A stretch of 64,000 nt of DNA from Cornus controversa. Its lineage: Eukaryota; Streptophyta; Magnoliopsida; Cornales; Cornaceae. Where the stretch lies: positions 88,429,270-88,493,269 of the forward strand of contig CM048846.1 of the NCBI GenBank assembly GCA_026545225.1. The letters run 5' to 3'. Under the pieces are notes generated by a model that did no database searches, was not told the DNA's origin, and was given only the letters and a program-made list of their open reading frames with translations. The position numbers were made by a program, and so were the translations under genes. Positions 46,285-59,538 of the stretch are shown one piece after another. Position 1 is the stretch's first letter; each line of letters opens with the position of its first letter.

Positions 46285-47186
46285 TATGGTTTGGAGGAGT
46301 TCAGATTTCGTTAGAATATCAAATGTAATCATTAAATTTTAGGATAATTATGCTAGCCAGCTTCTGAGGTAAGATCTATAAATATAGGATGAGAAATTAT
46401 CGAATAGTTATGATACTCTTTGTACATTCAAGTAATGAAAATTTTAACAAAAAATTGTTGGGAATAAAAAAAAATTAATTTTTTTTTATAAAAAGAAAAA
46501 ACAAACTATCAAATCATCTAAACCTTCAAGGTCCATAAAACACCCTTAAAATCTTCGTTCTTTTTATTAAAGATTAATTTAATCATATTTCTCTTAATGC
46601 GTTTAAAAATGATGTGAAAACTATTGCGGCCGGATTTTACTCCAAAATATATATATATAAAGAGAGATTAGAAAGAGAAGAATCCAATATTAACTGGGCT
46701 AAGTATTTCCAAAAGGGTTCATAGTCAAACAATATCTACACCCCCAAGTTTGAAGCTTGAGAGAGGGGGAGGAAGGTGGCAGAGTTGTGGGTACAGGATT
46801 TGTTGGGAAATTTTTTATATTTTTATTTCACAATATAAAACACAATACATGAAAATTTACATTTAATAAAATGACATATGGTATAAACATGAATTAACCA
46901 GCTTTGCAATTTATACCCAGAACATAATTTTAATAAGTAAAATGAAGAACAAACAAACAAATATATATATTAAATAAAAGTAAGAAAATTTTGTATTTGA
47001 GATTAAGAGACATGCTTAGATACGTTCCTGAAGTCATGTTGGGTATTGGTAGTAGCACTGACTTCACATATAACTCAAGAGAAGTTCCAATATAGACTAA
47101 CTAATTCGTCTCATTGCGCATAAAAACATTAAATAGTAGTAGTAAAAATATGTAGAGATAGGTAATTTTTTTTTATATTAAATAAA
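46285..47186. other. Upstream region of copy B, no gene
   Basis: 46285-46750 matches 17003-17455 of unit 1. From about 46770 unit 2 has ~950 bp not present in unit 1, ending in the (AT)n run at 47730. Its first part is AT-rich and unclassified; the second is the MITE at 47187-47711. Confidence 0.55.
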
Positions 47187-47711
47187 GGGAGCTGATATTG
47201 TCACTTCACTAATATCTTCTAATACTCCACTCTCATCTTTTTGTAAAGTAAAATTACAAAGGTGTCTCTCTACTATACAATCTTTGATTTTTATATTTTT
47301 AATACCCTAATTGCCCTTATTTGACAAGGTTAGAATTCTTGGCTCCAAATTGCAACTTCTCTCTCACACTCCCTCTCTTTTTTGGCGTAAAAATACTTCT
47401 TCGTTGATTTTAAAAATATTATTTCTTCTTGTTGAATCAATTTATCAATATTTATTTTAGAAGTAGAAAAGTTTAGGATTCAATATAATGATTTAGAGAA
47501 TATCAATCAAATGCATGTGATTAGAATAATAAAAGTTACCTTAAGAAAAATAAAATAGAATTACAATTGAGTCTTGATTTAGAAGAGCAATTAGGGTATT
47601 AAAAATATAAGAATCTATGATGGTATAACATATAACCACTTTTGTAATTTTACTTTACAAAAAAATAGAAGTGGAATGCCAGATATTGGTGGAGTGCCAA
47701 TATCAGCTCCC
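47187..47711. mobile_element. 525-bp fold-back MITE
   Basis: Inverted arms of about 80 bp, starting GGGAGCTGATATTG on each side and ending near TAAAGTAAAATTACAAA. The flanks read TAAATAAA at the left and GAAATAAA at the right, a probable 8-bp duplication with one change. The interior is AT-rich without coding. Long arms and this duplication length suggest a Mutator- or hAT-related MITE. Confidence 0.82.
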
Positions 47712-47725
47712 GAAATAAAAGATGA

Positions 47726-47729
<4 letters not shown>

Positions 47730-47763
<34 letters not shown>
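47730..47763. repeat. (AT)n microsatellite
   Basis: Corresponds to 17465-17503 in unit 1, as the flanking TCACTTGAATTGTAAT shows. Confidence 0.93.
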
Positions 47764-47766
<3 letters not shown>

Positions 47767-49402
47767 TTGAATTGTAATGACTAGTGTTCAAGTAATTATA
47801 TAAATTAACACACTAATAAAATAAGTAATAAAATATAGTAAACCACAATATTAAAGATTTTTATTAAAATATCTTCAACGGTATTTAGGTCTTTTTATGA
47901 TTTTTTTTTTAGGGTTAGATGGGATATTTTACGTTTTTTAAAGGTTAGTTACATAGAAAATTTGAAAAAGCTAGACGACAAGCTGATAAATTTACATGCT
48001 CTCAGCAATCAGACTATCAGAGGGTGTAAGTGTAAGACCAAGCAAATGTCCCGCAAAAATAATTAGGCTATGTAATTAACCATAAGATTTTCACTTATGA
48101 ATTGAACCAAAAGAGACGTATAAGAATTGAGAGTAAATCCAATGATACACGTCTCCTGGCTGGCAAATCACCATCCAGTAAGCACAAATTTACAAATTAT
48201 TGAGATACATTGTATTGGCATGATGCTTTTTCTTTTAGTGGGGAGATGTGGAAAAGAGATGGATGTGGTCTTGATTAAGAAAGTCATGTAAATGTCCATC
48301 CATTGGATGACCCGAGCCTCACCCCTATTTGAGTAGGTCCCAATGAGAGGGACTTCGCTCAAGCAGCTGACAGGGGAGGGTATGATTAGTCTATGCTCCA
48401 GCAATTTCGATGTGATCCTCATAAACTCGAAATAAATTGTGTATAGAAATCTAGAATTTGCAATGCTTATCCAGCTTTTTTATTTTTATTTTATTTTTAC
48501 ACCTTCCCTTTTGGCTAGGAGATATTGTACAACCTAGACAAATGGCGCGGTGGTTATTCAAGAGTTGCTGATAAAATCTCCTCACCGATGCAAAGCATTT
48601 GTGTGAGGAGATTTCTCGTCACTAGCTGAGGAGACAACTATTGTTCTAAATTATTTTGCAGCAGAAAATGGTTTCAAGCCATGCAATTGTCAAAGTTTGA
48701 GCTTTTTAAGTGTTTTGACTGGGGTTAAAATTTTCAATTTCCGTTTTGAATTATGGATGGAAGATTTTGAAAGGAAACTCTTGGAGAGTTACATTGCAAT
48801 AGAAGATTTTCTAATTCCTTTGTGGATGAACAAGATCTTGCAGGATGTGAGATTCAAGATGTAATTAGACAAGAATATTTATGAAAGAGTGTCTATGTAT
48901 TAGAAATAAAGAAACAAAATTGTATTGATTTAATTGATATATTATATCGATATTATGAACAATACATAAAGGCACATAATTTTGGAGGTTAAGTAAACTT
49001 AGAAGATAAGAAATCATAATCCTAAATGGTTTAGGAAAGAGTATAAGAAATCCTAATCCTAAATGGTTTAGTAAAAGGTATAACAAATCTATTAGAAAAA
49101 GATATATAATCTATAATAGAAAATATATAATCTAACACTATGATTTGAGCATAGCCTCTTTGCCTTTTTTTTTTGTTTGTACCAGGGGGTATGCCCCTCT
49201 CATCCTTTGTACATTGTTTTATTGCTTTAATATATATTCATTATCAAAAAAGAAAAGAAAAAAGAAGAAGACAATGTTATGAATATTTTAATAAAAATAT
49301 AATTAAATTATACTAATTATGGTTTAATGTGAATATTATGTTAGTAGTTAAATTATATTTATGATGAAAATTACTCCAATAATAATTTGCATAATTATTA
49401 TG

Positions 49403-49454
<52 letters not shown>

Positions 49455-50096
49455 CATATACTATCACTCGAGAGAGTTTTGATGTATCTTTATAGAGATA
49501 TTCTCCCACCTATTCTTCTTCTATCTCTGCATTCTATCCATATTTTATATATGTGTGTGTTACACTAGTTTACTTGTTTATAGGCAATGAAACACGTATA
49601 GACTTGAACTTAGTCTTTATGTGACCGTGCACATAGATAAGACATCGTTGTGAGCTGATTAGATTGTATATTGGAGCTGATTAGTACCGATTGTACTTGC
49701 ACAAAGAGGAGGACTATCAACTTTAACTCCATCTGTTTACACATGTCCCTCCATCAATCAGGCCAACGATTCTTTAACTCTATTTTATATATTATTATTA
49801 TATTCTCTTGTGTTCATTTATATTATTTATTTACATTTTATCGTTAGTATTATTTATGTTGTGAATATGTTCTAAAGTTGTGTTTTCCTCAATTATATAT
49901 CATGTATTTCTTGTGGTGTAAATTATGAAATTTATATCTTTTATATTTTATAAATCCTTAATTGTAACTTTCATATTTGAGTAAATTATAAAGTGTTTTA
50001 GAATTTTTTTTCCTAATAGAAGATGTTATTAGTTTTCGTAGCGAGCATTGCAGGTAACTATTCTTTCTTAATAAGCCTACTAGAATACAGATGTTA
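47764..50096. other. Gene-free stretch matching 17504-19490 and 22454-22757
   Basis: Collinear with unit 1 apart from the solo LTR there (empty site near 49790) and a long (AT)n run here at 49410-49452 that unit 1 lacks. No gene is seen; a 100-codon frame of unit 1 is broken here. Confidence 0.6.
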
Positions 50097-50443
50097 GAGC
50101 ATCTCCACTGGCATCTCCAGAATTGGTGTTCTAGATTTGCCACGTCAATGTTTTGGACTCTTCAGATTTTGGCTAGAAGAGGACTCCACAATGGACTTTC
50201 CAAAATTTCGCTAGCTAAAAAAAATAATATTTTAATACATTTTAATTTTTTATTATATTAATAATTAATTTTTTTTTTTTTTTACTTTTTCCAAACAGCT
50301 ATATTTCTAAAGACTTTATTTCAAACAGTTACATTTTTCATTTTACATAAACACTCATTTGCACTTTTGAGAATCATCAGTACATTCATCTATTTTATTC
50401 TAACAAAATATCATTTTACATTTTCTTCAATTTTTAAATTTCA

Positions 50444-51370
50444 ATGCCTTCGTCATCACAATCTTTTCCTTTCCCAAACTCTAATTATTCATCTTCATCT
50501 TCTTCGTCATTCGACTCATTATCAGATGATCTTATTGCCACGTTGATTTAACAAAATCAAGACGTCTACAATGCGCGCACTTTTGAATTCAGTGACATCG
50601 GAGATAGTAGCTCAAGTCTTTCAACCACATAAGAGTCGGTACATTCATCGTAATCGAGAATGAAGCCACTATTAGCTAATAAAAAACTACTTTGACGAGA
50701 ATTGCACATATTTATCGGAGTTCTTTTACTGACGATTCAGGATACAACGAGAACTATTTATTCGTATCTTGAATGATGTTAAAACTTATGACGTCTACTT
50801 CATCCAAAAAAAAGGATATGTCAGGTCATTTGGGGTTATCTTTTATACAAAAGATGAAAACTGCAATACGTATACTCGCATATAGTTATTCAACCGATCA
50901 CTATGATGAGTATATTAAAAACGATGAGAGTGATGCCATTACAAGCTTGTTGGTGTTATGTAATGTTGTTGTTGTGTATGGGGGGGAGTACATACGCTCA
51001 CCAAATGAAACTGACATTATACAATTGCTTTGAAAAGGAGAGGAGAAAGGATTCCTGGGTATGCTTGATTCTAGCGACTGTATGCACTAGGAGTGAAAGA
51101 ATTGTCTATTAGAGTAACATGGCATGCACAGGGGATGCTCCCATAAGGCTACTCTCATTTTAGAGACAATAGCCTCACAAGATTTGTGGATCTGACATGC
51201 ATTCTTTGGAATTTTGGGTTCACATAATGATCTGAATGTGTTGGATAATTTCTAAGTATTCAACAATATTGACTGACCGATTGCCTCTGATTAATTATAT
51301 GGTGAATAGGCATTACGTACTATAGTATAGAATGGGGGCAGAATCGTGAGAATCCAACTTCTAGCAGTCT
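50444..51370 (+). pseudogene. PIF/Harbinger transposase, degenerate (unit 2 copy)
   Basis: Same blocks as the unit 1 copy: an MPSS leader with Ser-rich stretch and early stop, then GLSFIQKMKTAIRILAYS and DHYDEYIKNDESDAITSL, then a frameshifted region with SQDLW and NYMVNRHY-like remnants. The stop after the leader is shared with unit 1, so the gene was already dead before duplication. Confidence 0.8.
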
Positions 51371-51691
51371 AGAGTTCCATCTTGTGTTTCGAATTAATGA
51401 GTCATTCAAATTTGTTGTAGGTTCTACCCCCTTGATCCACTTGATATAGACTTCTTCTAACCATCTTAAATATCATCTTTAAAAGCCCAAAATTCATGAT
51501 TTGAATGAATTTACTATTAAGGACCTAAAAATAAGGAAAACACTAAAACAAAGTAAAATCACAAATAATCTATTACTAAGAGAGCAAAATATGCAAGTTA
51601 AGATACTAGAATGCATAACATTCTATACCTATTAGCAATCCATTTGGCGAACCCATATTGGGTCCACAATTTAGGCAACCCCATTGTAGGC

Positions 51692-53166
51692 TGATCGGCG
51701 TTGAATGTTACGTATTCTAGCCTGTTAATTTACGTATTTTATTCTCTTAGTGATAGATTATTTTGTGATTTTACTTCGTTTTAGTGTTTTCTGTATTTTC
51801 AGGGCCTTAATGATTATTTCAGTTAAAACCATAATTTTGGACTTTTAAAGATGACATCCAAAAGGGTTAGATGAAGCCTACATCAAAGGGATCCATTCAA
51901 CTCTATATTTTAATTCAAATCAGCCCAAGGAAGAAGTCCAAGAGAATTATAGCTGCTTAAGAAGGTTATGGGTCTAAAACCCAATTCTGCGCTTCATACA
52001 ATTTTAATCCTGTTTTAGAAAATGGCTCGAAACTCTTATTTTCGAGAGTCAAATTGACTCAATTCCCATGTTAGTTGAACGAAATTCGATTCTGGACACT
52101 TTTATATTTTATGTAAATTTCATGAATCGGACTTCTAATGGGTCAAACTTTGGGCCGAAAGTCAGCAAAAAATCTCACCTGATTAGGGGCTGCGGGAAAC
52201 CCTAATTGTCTCCTAATTAGGTGAGAACTCTTCATATTCTCTTGGCTATTAATAAAGAAGAATTGGGGCTGTATTGAGGAGGCTTGGAAGCATCTTTGAA
52301 GAGCTTTTGGAGTGGAGAATCATTGGAGAACAAGGCTATCAATACTTCCATGGAGATGATGTCTTCTTCCTTAACCGTTGAAACTTCTTCTTCTACCATG
52401 AGCGGCTAGTTCAGCCACCCCAGGGTTTTGATGTAGCCTTAACTAAACATCACTGGTTTGATTATTCTAATTATTGGGAATTTTTGTATTCATTCATAGA
52501 TTGTGTGATTTAGAGGATTCTTCTTATAAAATTGAGCAATAAAAGTCTTATAAATTCAATTTCAATGATTTCTTATCTTGTCTTAGATATTTGATTGTTG
52601 TTATTGAACTCGTTCCTCTTGTTTTCTGTGATCATGAAAGTGATTATTACACAATAGTTTTCACTGAATATATTATTAAAAGCTTTGATGGATTATGCCT
52701 AGAGAAAATAAATCATATTGTACCCTAGATTAGAGTAGTTAGGCAGATGGCCCATGCCAATCGAAGATAGTCTATGACTTAGCCTTAATCATATGTTATC
52801 TTCTTGACGGATGGAGGTGAGCTTGTAGCCACCGATACCACTTATGAATGATATGATTACTCATAGTTAGTTCAATTAACCATTAATTGTGAAGTTAGTG
52901 GTGAAATCAATAACCCTAGATTTATCTTATATTCTCTACACTCCTTAATTTTTCTTACTTTTGTTCAATTGCTTCATTAGTTAATTTAGTTATAAAAATC
53001 AAAATTCTTTTCTCTTAAATTTAATTAGAATTAATTCCGTATATCCAACTCAGTCAGACCACAATCCCTAAGGTTCGACACCCCTTTCAATAGCCCTATT
53101 CTGCAAGAAATTCGTTATATTGTGAAGTATGGTAATTATAATTGAGACGTATTCACACACGAATCA
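51692..53166 (+). mobile_element. 1475-bp solo LTR inside the Harbinger copy (unit 2 only)
   Basis: Starts TGATCGGCGTTG, ends CACGAATCA, with a perfect 5-bp duplication TAGGC (51687-51691, 53167-53171). The unit 1 Harbinger has the empty site at about 24332. It has no internal domain and no significant ORF. Its first ~250 bp, inverted, match the older fragments at ~24040-24290 and ~51400-51630. The strand is arbitrary because no internal region remains. Confidence 0.78.
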
Positions 53167-53879
53167 TAGGCTATCATCACCAGCCGGACAATGGACTTGC
53201 TCTTATTAGTTTTCAGATTTAGGACAATAGTGGTAATAATTAAAGTTAACAAACTAAAGGAATCAACCAGTGGATATGTTGTGGGGGTAATAAGTGAGAA
53301 ATAGTGTGTGAATGTATAGTGGTGTGTATGATTTGGGCATGGTGTGGTGTGAGCAGTAAAAGTGTGTAGAAAATAAAGACAAAAAAATTAATAATGCCAT
53401 GCGTTTAGTAATATTTATGTGTGTGTGCGTGTGTGTGGATATATACATAACATATAAGATAATATGTGTGTGTGCTAGGAAGAGTCAAAGGTAAGTAATG
53501 CATGTGGGTCCATGAATAGTATTTCATGTATATGTCTGCAAAACAAAGTGAAAGCTTTTAGTTTGAGTGTGATAAATGTGTAGAAAAAGGAACAGGAGAG
53601 TGGTTTGGTTAAAGTCAGATATTGCAAACTATAAAATAGCTATAGACAGTTAAATGTCCAATTTATATCACAAGCAAGCTTGCATATAAATATATATGAT
53701 GTATTGAAGGAAAGATCATCCAAATATTGAAATGAAGAATTAAGTAAGAACTCTTATAAGTCTTTTGAGTTTGAAGCTTTTGCTTCATTTTTATCTTGAT
53801 GTGAGACATTATCATTTCACTTTCGCTTCATTAGTTAGAATTAAAGCCTTGATTTACCCTAGTCTGATGTCAATTGATG

Positions 53880-55205
53880 GTTTCGACAACAACTGCTTTG
53901 TCGATGAAGATCGTATAATGCATACCCCTTTCAGCCAAGTATACTCAAAGACAACAACCTGGACAGATTTATGGTCTTGGGATTAGTGGTAACCAGGATC
54001 GTGATCCTATTTGGGTTCGTGCCAGAGATGTTTCTCGCGCCCAATCGAATATGGGTTATGTTCCTGTAAATCCACATAACCTGCAACTTATGTGAATTAT
54101 TTCGATCAGTTCAGATTCAGAGAAGTTGTGATAGATCGACGTTATCAATATAGACGCGATAAAAACCATAAATATTCAGACAATCGTGAGTTTAAAAAAA
54201 AAACTTGATCTACTCAATTTCATTAGATATCTTCATGTTGATGATTTTTTGGACTAGCTTAATAAATTTGAACAATTTTTTGAGTACATGCACATACCTG
54301 AAGAAAAGAAAGTTCCGCGTATAGCATTCAACCTTAAAGGAGGCGCTTCAACTTAGTGGGAACAGAAAAAGACTAACTGGAAGAGGCAAGAAAAATAGCC
54401 ATACCGTCATGGTGCAAGATGGAACGGTTTGTTGACGACTAGATTCTTACCACCAAACTATGAGCAGATGTTGTACAATCGATATCAAAATTGCCGGCAA
54501 AAGTCTCGGTTTGTTAGCAACTATACAAAGGAGTTCTACAAATTGAGCTAACAAGTGGGGAGATACATTGAAGGATTTTGGGTGGCAGACCAAGATCACA
54601 TTAAGATGATTATGGGAGAAGAACCTCCCAAAGCTTCTAAAGTGGAGGGGCGGCCTTTTCATATTGTGGCTAAGGCAAAAAGTTCATAGAGGCAGTGAAT
54701 GAGTTAGATGAGGTTACAACGCTCATTGTAAATAGTGAAGAGGCTAACAATGAGACACTCATTCCTATTGCAATACAACCATTATTCGCAGAATTTCAAG
54801 ATTTAACTTGAGATGAATTACTAGATGGATTACCGCCCATGCAGGAAATTCAATATCACAAAAATTTGGTTATTGACACAAGTTTATCAGATTTGCAACA
54901 TTGGTACTTAAGTCTAGTCGAGAACAAAGAGTTATAAAGGCAAATTGAGAACATAGTTCGTTTACTGCGTTTAGATGTTACGTTGGATATGGTGGTTAGT
55001 TCAAAAATCTTCTCGAAGATTGACTTAACTGATTATCATCATAGTCATTTTAGACCTGGAGACAAGTGAAGCACTGCTTTCAAAATGAAAGATGGACATG
55101 TCTATATTGTTGATTTTCCTGAGACATGTCTATTTTCATTTCATTAACGTTGTTGATTTATTCAAGTATCATCCGCTTGATGAACCACTTTATATGCAGC
55201 CAAAT
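53880..55205 (+). pseudogene. Gypsy gag-RT fusion remnant, degenerate (unit 2 copy)
   Basis: Recognisable pieces are the gag block FNLKGGAST-WEQKKTNW near 54330-54380, YQNCRQKS and NYTKEFY near 54480-54540, DELLDGLPPMQEIQYHKNL near 54810-54870, and RT fragments SSKIFSKIDLTDY and RPGDK near 55000-55070. Every frame is interrupted. Compared with unit 1 it lacks the 115-codon open frame because of an indel near 54680. Confidence 0.78.
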
Positions 55206-55427
55206 TTAAAAATAGGTTTTTTTGAAGTGGAGGGGATTGATTTAAGACAATAGTGACAAGAAAGTCAACAAAATAAAAGAAGTAACAGTGGATGTGTTGT
55301 GTGGGTAATAAATGAGAAATAGTGTGTGAATGTGTAGTGGTGCATATGATGTGTGCATGATGTGGTATTAAAATTAAGTGTGTAGTAAATAAAGACAGAC
55401 AAGAAAAGTAATGGTGTCGTGTGTTTA

Positions 55428-56667
55428 GAGTATCTCCAGCAACATCTTTAAATTTAGCTATCCAGATTTAAATTTTGTGCAACCACATCAGCATTTAAGC
55501 CAGTCACATCAGCATGCCAGGATCTTCAGAATTTGACTCCACAACAGCTTTTTCAGATTCCGCTAGTCAAAAATAATAATATTTTAGTAAATTTTTAATA
55601 TTTTTTTAATTAAAATTTAATTTTATTAATTATTTTTTATCTATTTTCTAACGGCTTATTTCAAACGATTATATTCCAAACGGTTTTATTTTCAACGGCT
55701 ATATTTCAAACGACTACATTCTATATTTTTCATTTTATATAAACTCTCATTTGTTCATTTATAAAACAAAAAATGTTTGCTGAAAGACAAGAGACATGTA
55801 GGAAAGATGTGGAACAAATATTTGGGATCTTGCAAATCAAGTGGGTAATAACACAAGGACTAGTGCGTTATTGGGATAAGATGGATTTGTCTCTCATAAT
55901 GAGAACATATATCATTATTCACAATATGATCATTGAAGATCAGCATCACACAAATACTGGAATTTGGCTCCAATCGGAAGAGAGGATCCCGAATCCCATT
56001 GAAATATTAGACCCCAATATTTTTGCGGCACACATCTACGCTCGCCAACTCCAGTACAGCAGTAGAGAGACAAATACACAATTGAGGAAAGATTTGATAG
56101 AACATTTGTCGAACCAAATTGGTGATGAAGATGATGACGATTAAGTTTATATTGCCTTTTATGTACTAGAATCTTTTATTTGTGTTATTTTTTTACATAT
56201 TAGAATCTTTAATTTGTGTTTTTTTTTTATGTACTAGAATTTTTAATGTGTGTTTTTCTTATGTACTAGAGTATTTAAGTTATGTTACATTTTTTTTTGT
56301 TTTTAAGATGTTACGAAATATTATGCAATAATATTTTAATAATTTTTTTTTTTTTTTAAAAAGTCAAAATATGGCCCAAGTGCTACTCAAATTGAATCTC
56401 TCAAAATTTTATATTTAACAAAAATAATTTCATCAAAAAATTTAATTTGTAGCAAAAATTGTACAAGTTTAAAGGAAGAAAACCAAACAAATATATATGT
56501 ATGTATGTATGTATTACATAGGTGATGTGGCAGCATTTTGCTTAGCCAAAGGCAAAGCTAAATTTCCCTATCCTTTAAGCCAAGCAACTTGTTGGTCTTG
56601 GTATTTAACTATATCATTGGAGTGCATATAAGCACTTTGTATCGCCAAACAGGCGTTGGAGTTGCTC
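55428..56667 (+). mobile_element. PIF/Harbinger-like deletion derivative in the 3' LTR (unit 2 only)
   Basis: Ends GAGTATCTCCAGCAAC and GTTGGAGTTGCTC (inverted match over ~15 bp) with TTA duplications (55425-55427, 56668-56670). The unit 1 LTR has the uninterrupted TTTAGTAATGTG near 26695. It is younger than the duplication. It carries only the C-terminal part of a transposase (55773-56144) and a CATATGTATG-type repeat near 56493-56515, so it would depend on a transposase supplied in trans. Confidence 0.88.
55773..56144 (+). pseudogene. C-terminal fragment of PIF/Harbinger transposase (DDE_Tnp_4), open frame of 123 codons
   Basis: The product FAERQETCRKDVEQIFGILQIKWVITQG ... MRTYIIIHNMIIEDQ matches, position for position, the 'RKDVERAFGVLQ' helix with the third catalytic acidic residue and the 'ILHNMIIED' block that end plant DDE_Tnp_4 transposases. 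It closes with an acidic tail (DEDDDD). The N-terminal helix-turn-helix and the first two catalytic Asp residues are absent, with the deletion point just before the ATG at 55773. The frame has no stop, unlike the older copies at 23095 and 50444, which agrees with recent insertion. It is not an active enzyme by itself. Confidence 0.85.
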
Positions 56668-56693
56668 TTAGTAGTGTAGTGTGTGTGTGTGTT

Positions 56694-56715
56694 GGGGGGG
56701 GGGGGGGGGGGGGGG
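56694..56715. repeat. Homopolymer of 22 G
   Basis: Twenty-two consecutive G follow a GT run. Unit 1 has only GT repeats here (26703-26729). Such a tract could form a G-quadruplex; it may also be a sequencing or assembly artefact. Confidence 0.9.
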
Positions 56716-57098
56716 ATTGGATATAACATATTAGATAATATGAGTGTGTGGTCAGAAGGTAAGTAATGCATGTAAGTCCATGAATAATATTTCATGTATA
56801 AGTTTGCAAGACAAAGTGAAAGGTTTTAGTGTGAGTGTAATAAATTTGCAAAAAAAGGAATAGGAGTGTGGTTTGGTTAAAGTCAGATAGCGTGAGTTAT
56901 AAAATAGCCATAGGATGGCTAAAACTCCGATTTTTATTGCAAACTCGCATATAAATATATAGGATGTATCAAAGGAAATATCATCCAAATATTGAAATGA
57001 AGAATTGAGTAAGAACTCTTATAACTCTTTTGAGTTTGAAACTTTTGTTCCGTTGTTATCCCGGCGTGAGATATTATCCTTTCGTTTCCACTTCGTCA

Positions 57099-59534
57099 TT
57101 TTCATAACAAGTTTATTTTTTTTCCGATAAAGGTTATTGCATTGAGAAATCCCCAAATTTAATTATTACTATTATTTAAGTATTGTATATAAGTTCCTTT
57201 TTACTCTACTCATTTTTCATGATTTATGGCTTCCAGAAAAAGAAATATGGTAAATAATGTGATAAACTCAGTTTTTGTATTAAAAAATTTCGGTGTCAAA
57301 ACATATTTGTCAAGTTGTAATTTTTTATTTGTCTTAAGTCTCAATTGTGGAAGTTGAATGACAGTGTTTGACACAAGCTCAAAACCAATCGATTGGATTT
57401 AGACATCACTTGAAAGAGGCATTTAAGTGTGTGAGTAAAATTATTTTTGAAAAAGTTTTTGAATGTTCTCAAAAGTAAAAATATATTTTTCAAACCTTAA
57501 AACATGAGTTGAGTGGGCTTGAAATAAAACCCACAAGAGGTATTGTGTTTAGTCAATTTTTGACATGTGTTTAGTATTTTAACTATATCCCATTCCATAC
57601 TTGGATTTTTAAGATAATATTTATATGATCAAAAACTAAACTCGATAATATTTTCAACAATATATTATTTACTCAATTTTGAGTTCGTTTGATCACTCAA
57701 TAATGTCTGGGAAGCCAGGCTTTCTTCCAGACTTTGGAAAAGTTCTAGAACATTCCCAAATGGTTAAAGAATTTCCCAACCTGTTGGACACCATTTTGGA
57801 ATTGGTTTTTATGGTCCAAAAGACTCCCCAAATGGTTGGGGAGGTGTCTTAGAAGCCCTGGAACTTCACTTTTTCTTACTTAGATTTCAACTCATTTTTC
57901 AACCAAATTAACTTCAAGAGACGTCTGACCAATAGGATTTTAAAACTACTTTTTCAAATTTAATTTGGACACTCTTATATATGTATAAACTCTTATTCTT
58001 GTTATCATATACGCATACAAATACATACACATTTGGAGAAGCCTAGAGGGAGTTTTTGAAAAAAAATCAGTCTTGATTTTCTTAGTTTATTTTTATATAT
58101 ATTTTGAGAGCGCACATATATACATGAGTGTTTTAGGGAGACACTCTTCATCTAATTGAAGGTATTCCGAATAATCTATGAATCATCTAGAATGATTAGA
58201 GCAACAGGACTGTTTTTTCTTATATATTCGCATTCGTGAGTGAGATGAAGGTGAATCAATCATTATGAAGCGGACAAATTGTTCGTGAGGCAATCGTATT
58301 CTTCCAATAACCCGTCTCTATGATCTGAGTTGTAAGACTGAAATCTACATCAACTAGACGTGGAGTTGTAGGAGTCAAATTGGGATGTTTAGTGACTAGG
58401 TCATAGTATAATGTTGTGGGTGTGAGACTAATACAGAGTTATGTAACTTTGCTTCGAGATAGTTGTTCGATTTACCCGGACTTCTAGTCTCCGTCATTTT
58501 TTCTCGATGAGGTTTTTCATGTAAAAATTTTAATACTGAACTCTCTCTACTTTACTATTTCTTTTTATTGCCTTGTGTGATTGGTTTATTTTTCTTTAAT
58601 TGATTAATATTGAAAATAATCTAAAAATTAATTCAAAAAACAAACTAGACCTATTTACTTCGGTCTTTCATCTAGATCAAACTTTCACATCACTTTCGCA
58701 CCACGCAACTCAAAATACTTCTCGGTGACTAAATAAATCTAAACATATCAAGATTCTAACAATATCGATTAATATAGGGACTCACTTTGAACTCACTCAA
58801 GACTTGTTTTAAGGTGTTCTTTATACAAATACAAAGTCCACGAAGATTTTTTTATTATTTATATATTTTTATTTCATGACAAAAAAAAAAAATTAGACAT
58901 CTGCATTGCTCCTACGTACCACATTAGGTCACAGTCTTTAATGACAAATCCCAAATGATTAAATTAAGTCATGTTCATCCATTTAAACCTAAGTTTGATT
59001 AATGGTGAATACCTAACTGTGTGATTTAAGAAGATCGAAACTACTGCATCAATAAATACATGTTTTCATGTAATAGTTAGACATACCTTCATATGTAGAG
59101 AGACTTTTTTTTGCTTCGAACGTATGCGTGACCTTCAAGTCACAATGGAGCAATCTTACTGTTGTACCAAAGTTCATCTTTAAACTAATAACTACAATAG
59201 GAAAAAAAAAAAAAAAGTAAAATTAATGCGACTTATCTTGAGAGAACTATTATGGGATCAAGAGCAAGAAAAAAATTAATAACTTATTTTGAGAGAGTGA
59301 GGAACTATGATAACTTTTGACTGGCAAAATTATGTCTACTCAATCGACCTTAAATAGTTGTAAGAAAACCTTATTGATCATTTTTGACAGTTTTTAAAAA
59401 CCGCTGGTAATAACTTTAAAATTTTGGCACTTTTAATACTGCCGGTCAAAAACTGCCGAAAAATACTAAATATGTTGTAGTGTGAGTTTGTTCGATGTGG
59501 TAAGTTTGTCAAATGTCTAAGAATATCCACACAA

Positions 59535-59538
<4 letters not shown>
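57099..59538. other. Non-coding stretch matching 27314-29800
   Basis: Collinear with unit 1 with few indels. It includes the possible CACTA terminus ending at 59482 (TGTTGTAGTG). No gene is seen. Confidence 0.55.

Larger units (their letters stand above)
50097..53202 (+). mobile_element. PIF/Harbinger-like transposon (unit 2 copy), interrupted by a solo LTR
   Basis: Ends GAGCATCTCC and GGACTTGCTC with TTA duplications (50094-50096, 53203-53205), as in the unit 1 copy. It contains a degenerate transposase (50444-51370), a reversed ~250-bp LTR fragment (~51400-51630) and a complete solo LTR (51692-53166) of the same LTR family in the other orientation. Confidence 0.85.
53215..57098 (+). mobile_element. 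Ty3/Gypsy remnant with internal deletion (unit 2 copy)
   Basis: LTRs are 53215-53833 and 55238-57098, the second interrupted by a 1240-bp Harbinger. A perfect 5-bp duplication TTTTC flanks it (53210-53214, 57099-57103). Gag and RT pieces (53880-55110) have the same fusion as the unit 1 copy. In addition 55140-55200 encodes VVDLFKYHPLDEPLY-like text, resembling sequence near the C-terminal end of Gypsy pol, which unit 1 has lost. Confidence 0.85.
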
